A stretch of 31,502 nucleotides of DNA from JBBRFH01 sp038224615 (GTDB taxonomy: Bacteria; Planctomycetota; Phycisphaerae; Tepidisphaerales; Tepidisphaeraceae), in the NCBI GenBank assembly GCA_038224615.1, contig JBBRFH010000006.1, positions 1 through 31,502 of the forward strand, written 5' to 3'. Both the position numbers and the translations under genes were made by a program. The notes under the pieces were generated by a model. That model saw only the letters and a program-made list of their open reading frames with translations. It was not told the origin of the DNA and searched no databases. This document shows positions 22,346-29,787 of the stretch, one piece after another. The stretch's first letter is position 1; every line of letters begins with the position of its first letter.

Positions 22346-23090
22346 CGTCAAAGCCTTGCACGAAGTCATTGCCTGCACCCGGGGCCACTATGCCTCCCGC
22401 GCGAAAGCGGTTACTGATGCCGATCAGCACGTCATTGCCGCCGTGCGTTGTTAGTACCAGAGGTCGGCGAAAAGAGCAGCGGTCCAAGGTGACGCGATCG
22501 ACACTGTTTCCCGTAACAATTGATGCCGCCTGCGTGAGATCCACCGCCAGGAGCGATACGCTCGTCGGTCCCTGGGTGTCTTGGATTTGCAGCCGCCCGG
22601 CGATGCTCACGCGCCCATCGCGTGGGAATGCTACCGGGTCGCCCCTGATTGCCACCCCGTCCCGACCGATGCCAGGAAACACCGTCAGGTTTGTGCATCC
22701 GCCGCTGAACGAAATTCGGTCGTCACCGTCGCCGCCGGTACCGAGATCAACGAAGAGCCGCTCGGCGGGCGTGAAGTGTTCAACATCCACACGGTCGCCG
22801 CCTCCGCCAAGCGAAATCGCGAGCGGCTTCGTGACGAACGCGGAAGTTATGTCACCCCGCCCGGACGTGAACGATGTGCCCACCGGCTGGCCGTCAACGA
22901 CCAGTGTCGTGCCCGCGAAGGCGGTGATCGTGAATCCACCACTGGGCGATCCATCCTCGCTTACAAACTGGCTAATCCTGATCCGGTTAGCCGCGCCATC
23001 GCCGACAATCGTAACTTGCCCGCCACCGGACACGACTTCCACGACGCCACTGAGGAACTTTCGAAATTCGAGTGATTCGACCATATTCAT
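22335..23090 (-). CDS. LEPR-XLL-type protein with RTX-like glycine/aspartate turns
   Basis: A 251-residue protein beginning MNMVESLEFRKFLSGVVEVV, a short LEPR-XLL-like N-terminus without a long signal region. The body is beta-rich with degenerate calcium-binding-type turns (LGGGGDRVDV, LGTGGDGDDRISF, THGGNDVLIG, PGAGNDFVQG), resembling RTX or beta-solenoid surface proteins. TTGAGG precedes the ATG at 23090 by 4 bases. The last codons and stop lie in DNA that belongs to the displaced atpD tail C, so the gene seems to have been cut or fused when placed there and may lack its original C-terminus. An extracellular or surface role is inferred from the motif; no enzymatic residues are seen. Confidence 0.7.
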   Translation of the reverse strand: MNMVESLEFRKFLSGVVEVVSGGGQVTIVGDGAANRIRISQFVSEDGSPSGGFTITAFAGTTLVVDGQPVGTSFTSGRGDITSAFVTKPLAISLGGGGDRVDVEHFTPAERLFVDLGTGGDGDDRISFSGGCTNLTVFPGIGRDGVAIRGDPVAFPRDGRVSIAGRLQIQDTQGPTSVSLLAVDLTQAASIVTGNSVDRVTLDRCSFRRPLVLTTHGGNDVLIGISNRFRAGGIVAPGAGNDFVQGFDELL

Positions 23091-23172
23091 AGAACCTCAA
23101 GGTGGTGGCACTTCGATCGATCGGCGGGGGAGGAAATCGCGGCGCTTTCTTGTTCGCACTGGAAACGATCCG

Positions 23173-23313
23173 CTACTTCATCTTCGCGGCCTTAGTGCGG
23201 ACGGCTTCGAGGTCGCCGACGTAGAGGAAGGCTTGCTCGGGAAGGTCATCGGCTTGGCCGGAGACGATGGCGTCGAAGAGATTGAGGGTGCCTTCGCGCG
23301 TGCTATAGGAGCC
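23173..23313 (-). pseudogene. atpD: displaced atpD 3' tail, copy B
   Basis: Forty-six codons plus TAG encode GSYSTREGTLNLFDAIVSGQ followed by ADDLPEQAFLYVGDLEAVRT and KAAKMK. Against the intact AtpD tail there are 9 differences in 46 residues, and only 2 in the last 34. Upstream of 23313 the similarity stops abruptly and the frame has no start of its own for AtpD. A gene-sized frame reaching 23514 is open by chance and runs antiparallel through the DUF4926 gene in another frame, so it was not called. Confidence 0.85.
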
Positions 23314-23380
23314 GTCACCCTGCGTCGAAGCGGGTGAGGGCGGCGTGTGCCGGCTGCGGTCGCTCTGGAGAGAAGCTGCC

Positions 23381-23611
23381 TCAGCTCGCTTTAAGTACAG
23401 GCAGGCCGTGCAATTTAAGGAGGTGTTCAGGACGAACCGTCGTAACGACCGAACGGCGCGGCGTGAGCGGGAACTCAACTTCAAACGCTTCACCGTGCCC
23501 GTGAACGTGGACAACCGTTCCGGTTTGTCCGGCGGGCAGCGACTGGGATGTCAACGAGGTCGTCAGCGCGACCAGATCGAGCTCGTTGATACTATTGGTG
23601 TTCTCGCTCAT
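23381..23611 (-). CDS. DUF4926-family small protein
   Basis: A 76-residue protein. LDLVALTTSLTSQSLPAGQT then GTVVHVHGHGEAFEVEF and a final LLKLHG follow the DUF4926 pattern (a small SH3-like beta barrel). Its ATG overlaps the TGA of the upstream gene in an ATGA arrangement, so the two are translated as a coupled pair. DUF4926 proteins are often found beside DUF6883-type partners and have been suspected to be antitoxin or immunity components; that role is not proven and here is inference. It ends about 70 bases before the displaced atpD tail B. Confidence 0.75.
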   Translation of the reverse strand: MSENTNSINELDLVALTTSLTSQSLPAGQTGTVVHVHGHGEAFEVEFPLTPRRSVVTTVRPEHLLKLHGLPVLKAS

Positions 23612-23946
23612 TCGATGTACGCCGTTACGAGTCGCGGGATCGCTTCACCGATGTCGCGGTCAATGATCCACACACTCAATACTTTATAGCTTCCACGTGG
23701 TCCGTCCAGTGAAAAGCGAATCTCGTATTTTGTCCCGAATCCCTCGTCGGGTTGCTCGATCGCGTCCGCACTGGTGGCGGCTTGCTGAAGGGCACGGCGA
23801 AGAACGTCCGCGTTGGCGCGTGTGATCCCGAGCAGCCGCTCGAACAACGCGGCATGCGTCCGACCATGAGGATGATTCGGACTCAGCACGTACTCGAAGA
23901 GTTTGCGGTCGTCGATCACCGCACGCTCAGCGTTCGGGAGTTTCAT
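23608..23946 (-). CDS. DUF6883-family protein, possible toxin partner
   Basis: A 112-residue protein. MKLPNAERAVIDDRKLFEYV followed by LSPNHPHGRTHAALFERLLG matches the DUF6883 N-terminus (KLPNAxxAxIxxxKxxxYLLxxxHPxG). The second half (YEIRFSLDG, SYKVLSVWIIDRD, PRLVTAYIE) is a small beta sheet like that of BrnT/RelE-sized toxins. The ATG is 7 bases after the atpD stop, in the place where atpC (epsilon subunit) normally follows atpD, so it is probably expressed by read-through from atpD. Paired with DUF4926 by a 4-base overlap. Function unknown; a toxin-immunity-like pair is a reasonable guess. Confidence 0.72.
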   Translation of the reverse strand: MKLPNAERAVIDDRKLFEYVLSPNHPHGRTHAALFERLLGITRANADVLRRALQQAATSADAIEQPDEGFGTKYEIRFSLDGPRGSYKVLSVWIIDRDIGEAIPRLVTAYIE

Positions 23947-23953
23947 GCAGCCC

Positions 23954-25366
23954 TTACTTCATCTTCGCCGCCTTAGCGCGGACGGCTTCGAGGTCGCCGA
24001 CGTAGAGGAAGGCCTGTTCGGGGATGTCGTCGGCCTGGCCGGAGACGATGGCGTCGAAGCTCTTGATCGTTTCTTCGCGGCTGGTGTAGACGCCGGGGAA
24101 GCCGGTGAACTGCTCGGCGACGAAGAACGGCTGGCTGAAGAAACGCTCGATCTTGCGGGCGCGGCTCACGATCAGCTTGTCTTCTTCGGAGAGTTCGTCG
24201 ACGCCCAGGATCGCGATGATGTCCTGCAGATCGCGGTAGCGCTGCAGCATCGTCTGCACTTTGCGGGCGACGCGGTAGTGCTCTTCGCCGACGATCGCCG
24301 GGTCGAGCGCGCGGCTCGATGAGGCAAGCGGATCGACCGCAGGGTAGATGCCCTTCGAGGCGATCGAGCGCTCGAGGTAGATGAACGCGTCCAGGTGGGC
24401 GAACGCGTTCGCCGGGGCCGGGTCGGTGGGATCGTCGGCGGGGACGTAGACGGCCTGCACGGACGTGATGGCGCCGTTCTTCGTGCTGGTGATGCGCTCC
24501 TGGAGCTGGCCCATTTCCGTCGCCAGGGTCGGCTGATAACCGACGGCGCTGGGCATACGCCCGAGCGTCGCGGACACTTCAGAGCCGGCCTGCGTGAAGC
24601 GGAAGACGTTGTCGATGAACAAAAGCGTGTCGGCGCCGGTCTCGTCGCGGAAGTACTCGGCCATCGTCAGCGCGCTTAGCGCGACGCGCAGACGCGAGCC
24701 CGGCGGCTCGTTCATTTGGCCGAAGACCATGACGGTCTGGTCGATGACGTGCTTGCCGGTCTTGCCGATCTCGGCTTCCTGCATTTCCATCCACAGGTCG
24801 GTGCCTTCGCGGGTGCGTTCACCCACGCCGGCGAACACCGAGTATCCGCCGTGCTGCTGGGCGATACGGGCGATCAGTTCCTGGATGACGACCGTCTTGC
24901 CAAGCCCTGCACCACCGAACAACCCCGACTTGCCGCCGCGGATGAAGGGGGTGAGCAGGTCGATGATCTTGATGCCGGTCTCGAAGACTTCGGCCTTGGG
25001 GGTCAGGTCGGTGAAGGGAGGCGCATCGCGGTGGATCGGACGGCGCTCGGTGGCGGCGCATGGACCACGCATGTCGATCGGTTCGCCCAGCAGGTTGAAG
25101 ACGCGCCCAAGCGTCTCCTTGCCCACGGGCACCGTCAGCGGTCCGCCGGTGTCGACGACATCGACGCCGCGCTTCAGCCCGTCGGTCGAACCGAGCGCGA
25201 TCGCGCGGACGCGACCCCCGCCCAGGTGCTGCTGCACCTCGCCGACAAGTTTGTAGTCGCCGGTGTCGACCTTGACAGCGTTGTAGATCGAAGGAAGCTG
25301 ATCTTCCGGAAACTCTGCGTCAAAGGTCGAGCCGATGACCTGCGAAATACGTCCAGTGGCCGGCAT
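23954..25366 (-). CDS. atpD: ATP synthase F1 beta subunit
   Basis: A 470-residue catalytic beta subunit of F-type ATP synthase, membrane-associated at the cytoplasmic side. The N-terminal barrel starts GRISQVIGSTFDAEFP; the P-loop GGAGLGKT is at 151-158; GERTREGTDLWMEMQE follows, and DELSEED lies around 390-396, then FFVAEQFTGFPGVY and the normal tail. All key parts are present, so it looks functional. The start at 25366 is set by GAGGAG 9 bases upstream; the much longer open frame to 25786 is spurious. Oddly, neither atpG upstream nor atpC downstream is present: about 650 bases of repeat-rich DNA lie before it and a DUF6883/DUF4926 pair plus two displaced atpD tails after it. Confidence 0.96.
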   Translation of the reverse strand: MPATGRISQVIGSTFDAEFPEDQLPSIYNAVKVDTGDYKLVGEVQQHLGGGRVRAIALGSTDGLKRGVDVVDTGGPLTVPVGKETLGRVFNLLGEPIDMRGPCAATERRPIHRDAPPFTDLTPKAEVFETGIKIIDLLTPFIRGGKSGLFGGAGLGKTVVIQELIARIAQQHGGYSVFAGVGERTREGTDLWMEMQEAEIGKTGKHVIDQTVMVFGQMNEPPGSRLRVALSALTMAEYFRDETGADTLLFIDNVFRFTQAGSEVSATLGRMPSAVGYQPTLATEMGQLQERITSTKNGAITSVQAVYVPADDPTDPAPANAFAHLDAFIYLERSIASKGIYPAVDPLASSSRALDPAIVGEEHYRVARKVQTMLQRYRDLQDIIAILGVDELSEEDKLIVSRARKIERFFSQPFFVAEQFTGFPGVYTSREETIKSFDAIVSGQADDIPEQAFLYVGDLEAVRAKAAKMK

Positions 25367-25633
25367 GGGGCGGTCTCCTCGTTCAGTCGTGTGTGCGATT
25401 CCGTGTCTGCGATTCGTGCCTTGCAATCCCGTCACCCGTCGCAGAGCGCAGCGAAACACCACGCTCCAACGGTCGAGAACGGGGGATGGTAGCGACGGGC
25501 CTGTACCCCAGCAAGCACGCGTAAGCGCCCACCCCAAGGGTGCGACAAGGCGCACCACCCCCCATCGCCTCCCGCACCCCGATCCGGTGCCCCTCCGCGC
25601 GACGGGGCGCACCTGCATCATCCGCGAGCGCGC

Positions 25634-25738
25634 ACACCTGTCACATTCTGCTACATGCTTCGCGCCAAAAACCCGCTTTTCGACTGCGCTAACGCGGTTT
25701 TTAGACGTGTACGCAATGTGACACCCCTGCACAGGTGT
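25634..25738. repeat. nested inverted repeat, possible bidirectional terminator or cruciform
   Basis: Three nested pairs are seen: ACACCTGT/ACAGGTGT (25634-25641, 25731-25738), TGTCACATT/AATGTGACA (25639-25647, 25715-25723), and inner AAAAACCCGC/GCGGTTTTT (25667-25676, 25694-25702) with a T run on either strand. The motif TGTCACA(TT)CTGCTACAT at 25639-25656 is echoed at 7859-7874. Confidence 0.5.
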
Positions 25739-25786
25739 AACATCGGGTGCAACATCGGGTCGGGTATGGGATGCGATCGGTCTCAC

Positions 25787-25850
25787 GGCGCGCAGTGTCT
25801 CCTATAAGTACAGGCCGGTTGCGCGATTCCGACCCGATTCGCGCAACGCC
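25787..25850 (+). repeat. dispersed TATAAG-hairpin intergenic element, copy 2
   Basis: Second copy of the element at 4535-4601. GTTGCGCGA and TCGCGCAAC form a perfect 9-base inverted repeat here. It is followed by a T-rich loop hairpin about 20 bases on. A weaker third relative may lie near 29745-29785 (ACAGGCC, TTGCGATCCG, GAATCCGTGCAATGC). Confidence 0.5.
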
Positions 25851-26017
25851 CCCTGCACGGCGGCTCGCAATCCGCATATTTTTCCTCAGATTGCCGCGCC
25901 GAGGCGTTGCGCGAATGGCCGCAAGGGGCAGTCGGGTCTGCTTTGGCACGACAGGAGCGCTAGAATCAAGCCCAACAAGCGGGTAGGCCATGTGTCTGGT
26001 GGGGTGAGGAAGTGGAT

Positions 26018-28084
26018 ATGGGAACGCCGCTCATCAAGTCGATTGCCGCGATGACGCTTGGCGCCAGTCTCCTGGCTTGCGGGGTGCCGGGGACGGCGCG
26101 CGCGGGCGCGGCGGATACGGACCGCCGGCGCGACCGCGACCAGCAGAACCCGGACGACACCAAGCGCCAGCAACAAGAGCAGGACGCCCGCGACCGCGCC
26201 GCCTCTCAGGAGCGGGATCGCGCCGCGCAGGCAGATCGCGACAAATCTGCCCAGCAGGAGCGCGAGCGTGCCGCGGCGCGCGATCAGGCTGCCGCGCGCG
26301 ACCAGGCCGCCAACGAAGCGCGTCAGCGCGCCGCCGAGCGCCGCGAGCAGGGCGCCGCCAAGGAACGGGAACAAGCCGACGCCCAGGAGCGCGATCGCGC
26401 CACACAGGCCGATCGCGATCGCTCCACTCAGGCCGATCGCGATCGCAAGGCGCAGCAGGATCAGCAGGCGCGCGAGCAGAAGCAGGCGCGCGACCGCGCC
26501 GCGGAGCAGGAAAAGGACCAGCAGGCACGGCAGCGCGAACGGGATCAGCAGCGCGACAAGTCGCGCGAGCGCGAAGCCGCCGACGCCGCGCAGCAGCGCG
26601 ATCGCGAGGCGCAACAGAAACAGCAACAGCAGCGGGCAGAGCAACAACAGCGCGACGCGCAACGCGACGCGCAGGCGCAGGCGCAAGCCGACAAGGCGCG
26701 CAAAGCCGCCGAAGAGGCGAAGGCCGACGCCGAGCAGCGCGCCGACGCCGCGCGCAAGCAGCGCCGCGAAGTGCTCTCCGATAAAGACCAGGCGGCGCGC
26801 GAGCAAGCGGCACGTGAACGGGCGGCGCAACAGGAAAAGGTGGCCGGCGATCAGGAGCAACGGCGCAAGGCCGAGGCCGACCGTGTCCGCGACGCGCAGC
26901 GCGACAAGGAGCGCGCCGACGATCGGAAGGACGCCGAGGCTCGCCGCGACAAGGAGCGCGACGCCGAGAAAGACCGGGATCGCGACAAGGATCACGACCG
27001 CAACTGGGACCAAGGCCGCGACCGCAACAATGATCGTGACTGGGATCGTGAGCGGGAGCGTCGTCAGCAGGAGATCAACTTCACCTACGCGCTGCTCGCG
27101 AACGCCGAGCGCCGGATGCAGTCGGCGGGGTGGAGTCTCGACCAGGCCAACAGCGCCTACGCGTCGGCCGCCACCGCGCAGGACAGTGTCGCCCGCGACC
27201 TGGCGCGATTGAACGCCACCGACGCCGATTTGGCGCGCGCCGTCGCTACGCTCGAGCCGCAGGCGCGCGAGTTGGGCGCGCAGCGTGACGCCATCCTGCA
27301 GCAGCAAGCCGCGCTGCAGGCCACGCTCGGCCAGTCGCAGTCCGCCGTCGCGTCGGCCGAGCAGCAGTGGACGAAAATCGCGCTGAGTGTCGAGCAGCAG
27401 TTCATGCAAAGGCCGCAGAATCTCGCACTGATCAAGGCCGTCGAAGATGGCGCGCAGCGCGTGTCGGCCGAAGAACAGCGCGTGCTGGCGGCGCTGGCGC
27501 AACAACCGGCCTACCAGGACAAGCGCCGTGTCGCCGACAACGCGCAGCGCTCGATCGAGCTGCTTCGCGCCGATCCGCAGACCGACCCAACGGTGCTCGC
27601 CGACGCCAGCCAGCGCTGGCTCGACACCAAGTCAGCGGTGCAGGAAGCCGAGCGCCAGGCGCTGGCGAACGACAACGGGCTGTCCGCCGCACACGATGCC
27701 TTCGCGGCCTCGAAGATTACGGTGGACGACACCGTCGCCGAGTTCCGCAAGCGCTTGCCCGCCGATCCGCAGATGGCCGATTCAAACGCCCAACTGCAAT
27801 CGGCGCGTGACGCCCAGGCTGCGGCGCAGGCGAATCTCGATCGCGCCGTCGCCGAGACCCGCCCCGCGCTCACCGCCGCCGACACCGTGATCGGCCGCTA
27901 CAACACCGCCGTCGCGCAACTCGAGCAGACGCGTCGCGATCGCGCCCAGGTTGCCGCTTCCCAGGACGCCTCCGCCCGCGACGCCAGCGCCGCGCGATCG
28001 GCCATCGACAGCGCCGCATTCGATTACGAAAGCGCCCGGCGCGATCACGATCTGGCCCGGGCGCGTTACCTGTCGTGCCGGTAA
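26018..28084 (+). CDS. long charged coiled-coil probable lipoprotein
   Basis: A 688-residue protein. MGTPLIKSIAAMTLGASLLA then C is a signal peptide with a lipobox-like LLAC, so lipid anchoring in the envelope is likely, though a signal-peptidase-I site near ARAGA is an alternative. From about 35 to 350 it is low-complexity, dominated by R, D, Q, A, E and K in repeats such as QERDRAAQADRDKSAQQERE. From about 355 on, a more normal alanine/glutamine-rich coiled coil follows (DLARLNATDADLARAVATLE, LQATLGQSQSAVASAEQQW). Two more helical segments complete it, with YDSARRDHDLARARYLSCR-like C-terminus. GAGGA is 7 bases before the ATG at 26018. No enzymatic domain is recognised; a long rod or spacer in the envelope is inferred. 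The repeats create long spurious frames on the other strand. Confidence 0.75.
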   Translation: MGTPLIKSIAAMTLGASLLACGVPGTARAGAADTDRRRDRDQQNPDDTKRQQQEQDARDRAASQERDRAAQADRDKSAQQERERAAARDQAAARDQAANEARQRAAERREQGAAKEREQADAQERDRATQADRDRSTQADRDRKAQQDQQAREQKQARDRAAEQEKDQQARQRERDQQRDKSREREAADAAQQRDREAQQKQQQQRAEQQQRDAQRDAQAQAQADKARKAAEEAKADAEQRADAARKQRREVLSDKDQAAREQAARERAAQQEKVAGDQEQRRKAEADRVRDAQRDKERADDRKDAEARRDKERDAEKDRDRDKDHDRNWDQGRDRNNDRDWDRERERRQQEINFTYALLANAERRMQSAGWSLDQANSAYASAATAQDSVARDLARLNATDADLARAVATLEPQARELGAQRDAILQQQAALQATLGQSQSAVASAEQQWTKIALSVEQQFMQRPQNLALIKAVEDGAQRVSAEEQRVLAALAQQPAYQDKRRVADNAQRSIELLRADPQTDPTVLADASQRWLDTKSAVQEAERQALANDNGLSAAHDAFAASKITVDDTVAEFRKRLPADPQMADSNAQLQSARDAQAAAQANLDRAVAETRPALTAADTVIGRYNTAVAQLEQTRRDRAQVAASQDASARDASAARSAIDSAAFDYESARRDHDLARARYLSCR

Positions 28085-28155
28085 CGCCACGCAAAACGCC
28101 GGCGCAACTGTGAGGTACCAAGCACTGCGGCGTGACGCGTTGACATCCCCTCGTT

Positions 28156-28175
28156 TGTTATCTATTATGATAACA
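28156..28175. promoter_or_regulatory. inverted repeat, candidate operator of the decayed toxin-antitoxin pair
   Basis: TGTTATC (28156-28162) and GATAACA (28169-28175) form a perfect 7-base inverted repeat around TATTAT, which could also be a -10 box. It lies directly before the toxin remnant and fits autorepression by the HTH protein at 28426. Confidence 0.5.
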
Positions 28176-28422
28176 TGTTGGTCGCGATCTGGGACCAGGA
28201 GACCGGGCGCACATCGCTCGGAATCGGGTGAAACCGGAGGAAGTCGATTAGGTCCTCGCCCACGTTGAATCGACCGATATCAGCAGAAGTACCGGCAAGC
28301 CCATTGCGTTCGGGCCCATTGCGTTCGGGCACACTGCTTCGGGTCGCTATCTGGCGGTGATTTACGATCCGCTGGATGAACTTTGCGTCTTCCCGATCAC
28401 GGCATACGACGTTGAGGAATGA
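28175..28422 (+). pseudogene. decayed RelE/BrnT-like toxin gene
   Basis: In one frame the DNA encodes RAHIARNRVKPEEVD, an in-frame TAG (28249-28251), then VLAHVESTDISRSTGKPIAFG and, to the end, HTASGRYLAVIYDPLDELCVFPITAYDVEE. This resembles small BrnT/DUF4258-type toxins (HxVxPEEVEEVL ... GRTxxGRxLxVV ... ITAYxVEE). Besides the stop, the start region (ATG 28175, MLVAIWDQE) is in another frame, implying a 1-base loss near 28200. A perfect 15-base tandem duplication (28299-28328) repeats GPIAF. The intact antitoxin gene follows after 3 bases. The family name is uncertain; the decay is clear. Confidence 0.7.
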
Positions 28423-28425
28423 ACC

Positions 28426-28749
28426 ATGGCAAAGCGCTCCACACATCCCGCTCTGACGACGGCGAGGCTTGCGGAAATCCGTCGCCTAAGAACGGTCGTC
28501 GAGACGGAGAAGCCGGCCATTATCGAGAAGGGTCGACAGCATCTGGCCCGGCGTCAACGAATAGTGAAGGCGATCGAAGCCCTGAAGAAAGCTCAACAAG
28601 AACTCTGTCTGACGCTCGACGAGGTCGCCGGCCGATCCGGCATCGCCAAGCCGAATCTGTCCCGGCTCTTTAACGACGCCGAGCCAAATCCGACCATCGA
28701 CACGTTGTTAAGAGTGGCGGATGCGGTACACGTCCCCTTACTCAAGTAA
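28426..28749 (+). CDS. HTH (XRE-type) antitoxin, partner of a decayed toxin
   Basis: A 107-residue protein. The N-terminal half is helical and charged (ARLAEIRRLRTVVETEKPAI). The C-terminal half is a helix-turn-helix of the XRE kind: LTLDEVAGRSGIAKPNLSRL then FNDAEPNPTIDTLLRVADAV. GAGGA lies 7 bases before the ATG, inside the end of the toxin remnant, showing the original operon order toxin then antitoxin. With its toxin broken by a stop and a frameshift, it may persist as a free regulator acting on the inverted repeat at 28156-28175, or be drifting. No frameshifts are seen in it. Confidence 0.85.
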   Translation: MAKRSTHPALTTARLAEIRRLRTVVETEKPAIIEKGRQHLARRQRIVKAIEALKKAQQELCLTLDEVAGRSGIAKPNLSRLFNDAEPNPTIDTLLRVADAVHVPLLK

Positions 28750-28868
28750 GTACGCGTTCACGCAGACGCCGGCGGCTGGTCGTCGGCGCGCAGGCGGGCG
28801 ATCCTCCTGCGGCTCGCCGGTTCTGCACCCCCCTGCGACCTCCACCATCGGGAATGGCTCGCCGTCAC

Positions 28869-29597
28869 TCAGCGCGACGGATTCGTCTCCAGCGTCGGGC
28901 TAAAGGCGACCGCATCGGAAGCCGACGCCTGCACCGGCTCGGTGCGGGCGTAACGGTTCACGACCAGCACCGGACAGGCGGCGGTACGGATGACAGCGCT
29001 GGCGGTGCCCGAGGTGAGGAAGTGCGCCCACCGGCCCCCGCCACGCTCGCCGAGCACGATCAGGTCGGCGTCGATCCGAGTGGCCTCGGTCATCACCACG
29101 CCGGCCGGCGACCCTTCACGGACGAGCGTTTCGCTGGGCACGCTCGCGGGCAGACGGAATTTCGCCTGCATCAGCATGTCGGTCGCATTCGACCGCCAGT
29201 ACTGCAGCATCTCGACCGACGCATAGCCGGCCTCGGGCGTGGACTCGAACGACGATTCGACCACATGCATCAGCACGACCTTCGCCCCCATCGCCCGTGC
29301 ATAGGCACCGGCGGTGTCGACGGCGGGTGCGTCGGTGTCGAGATCCTTGATCGCGACCAGGATCGTTTTCACGGGTGAACGACGGCCCTCGTCCCCCGGC
29401 GCGCCGGCGGGTTGCTGCACGTCACGGTCGGTGTCGGCTTCGGCGTCCTGGGAAAGTTGCTCTTCCAGTTGCCGGCGCGCCTCATGGACGCGCTGCTCCG
29501 ACATACACTCACAGGCGCCACGGCCTTGGCATTCCTGGAGATAGCGATGCGCCGCCAGGTACGACTGAACGGCCTCGAAAAGCAGCTTGTTGGACAT
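28869..29597 (-). CDS. universal stress protein with cysteine-bearing N-terminal extension
   Basis: A 242-residue protein. The UspA domain spans about 75-220: KTILVAIKDLDTDAPAVDTA, AKVVLMHVVE, EGSPAGVVMTEATRIDADLI, then VLGERGGGRWAHFLTSGTAS, an ATP-binding glycine motif close to G-x2-G-x(9-10)-G-[ST], and ACPVLVVNRY. ATP-binding UspA proteins respond to stress and often dimerise. The first 75 residues are not part of the family: a helical stretch, then ECQGRGACECMSEQ with three cysteines that could bind metal or sense redox state, and a charged linker. GAGGAGG 5 bases upstream sets the start at 29597 rather than the GTG at 29615. Confidence 0.88.
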   Translation of the reverse strand: MSNKLLFEAVQSYLAAHRYLQECQGRGACECMSEQRVHEARRQLEEQLSQDAEADTDRDVQQPAGAPGDEGRRSPVKTILVAIKDLDTDAPAVDTAGAYARAMGAKVVLMHVVESSFESTPEAGYASVEMLQYWRSNATDMLMQAKFRLPASVPSETLVREGSPAGVVMTEATRIDADLIVLGERGGGRWAHFLTSGTASAVIRTAACPVLVVNRYARTEPVQASASDAVAFSPTLETNPSR

Positions 29598-29787
29598 GAC
29601 AACCTCCTCGCACACCTAAACGGCAGACATGTGTCCGCGTGTGCCGTCGTCGATGTGCATTGTGGCGAAGGCACCCCGCTTCCCACTGCCTACGATGACT
29701 CGTTCCGCCAAACCATTCCATTACAAAATGCTGCTGCGACGAAGCGTCACAGGCCCCCTTGCGATCCGGGCGAATCCGTGCAATGCG

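Larger units (their letters stand above)
25367..26017. other. repeat-rich intergenic region upstream of atpD
   Basis: 651 bases between divergent genes. It holds a nested inverted repeat (25634-25738), the second copy of the TATAAG-hairpin element (25787-25850), and a hairpin around a T-rich loop (CGGCGGCTCGCAATC / GATTGCCGCGCCG, about 25857-25902). Open frames here were judged spurious. The promoters of atpD and of the coiled-coil gene should be here. Confidence 0.6.

Noticed and set aside
23173..23514. 113-codon frame ending in the atpD tail, read as a complete gene
   Set aside because: Its first two thirds have no family resemblance and overlap the DUF4926 gene; only the last 46 codons match AtpD, so it is a remnant joined to chance open sequence.
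25367..25786. 140-codon N-terminal extension of AtpD
   Set aside because: It is rich in R and C, crosses inverted repeats, and the normal AtpD start at 25366 has a good ribosome-binding site.
25886..27505. 539-codon minus-strand frame with many apparent membrane helices
   Set aside because: It is the complement of the charged repeats of the coiled-coil gene; charged codons read backwards give leucine, alanine and valine. The plus strand has a signal peptide and ribosome-binding site; this frame does not.
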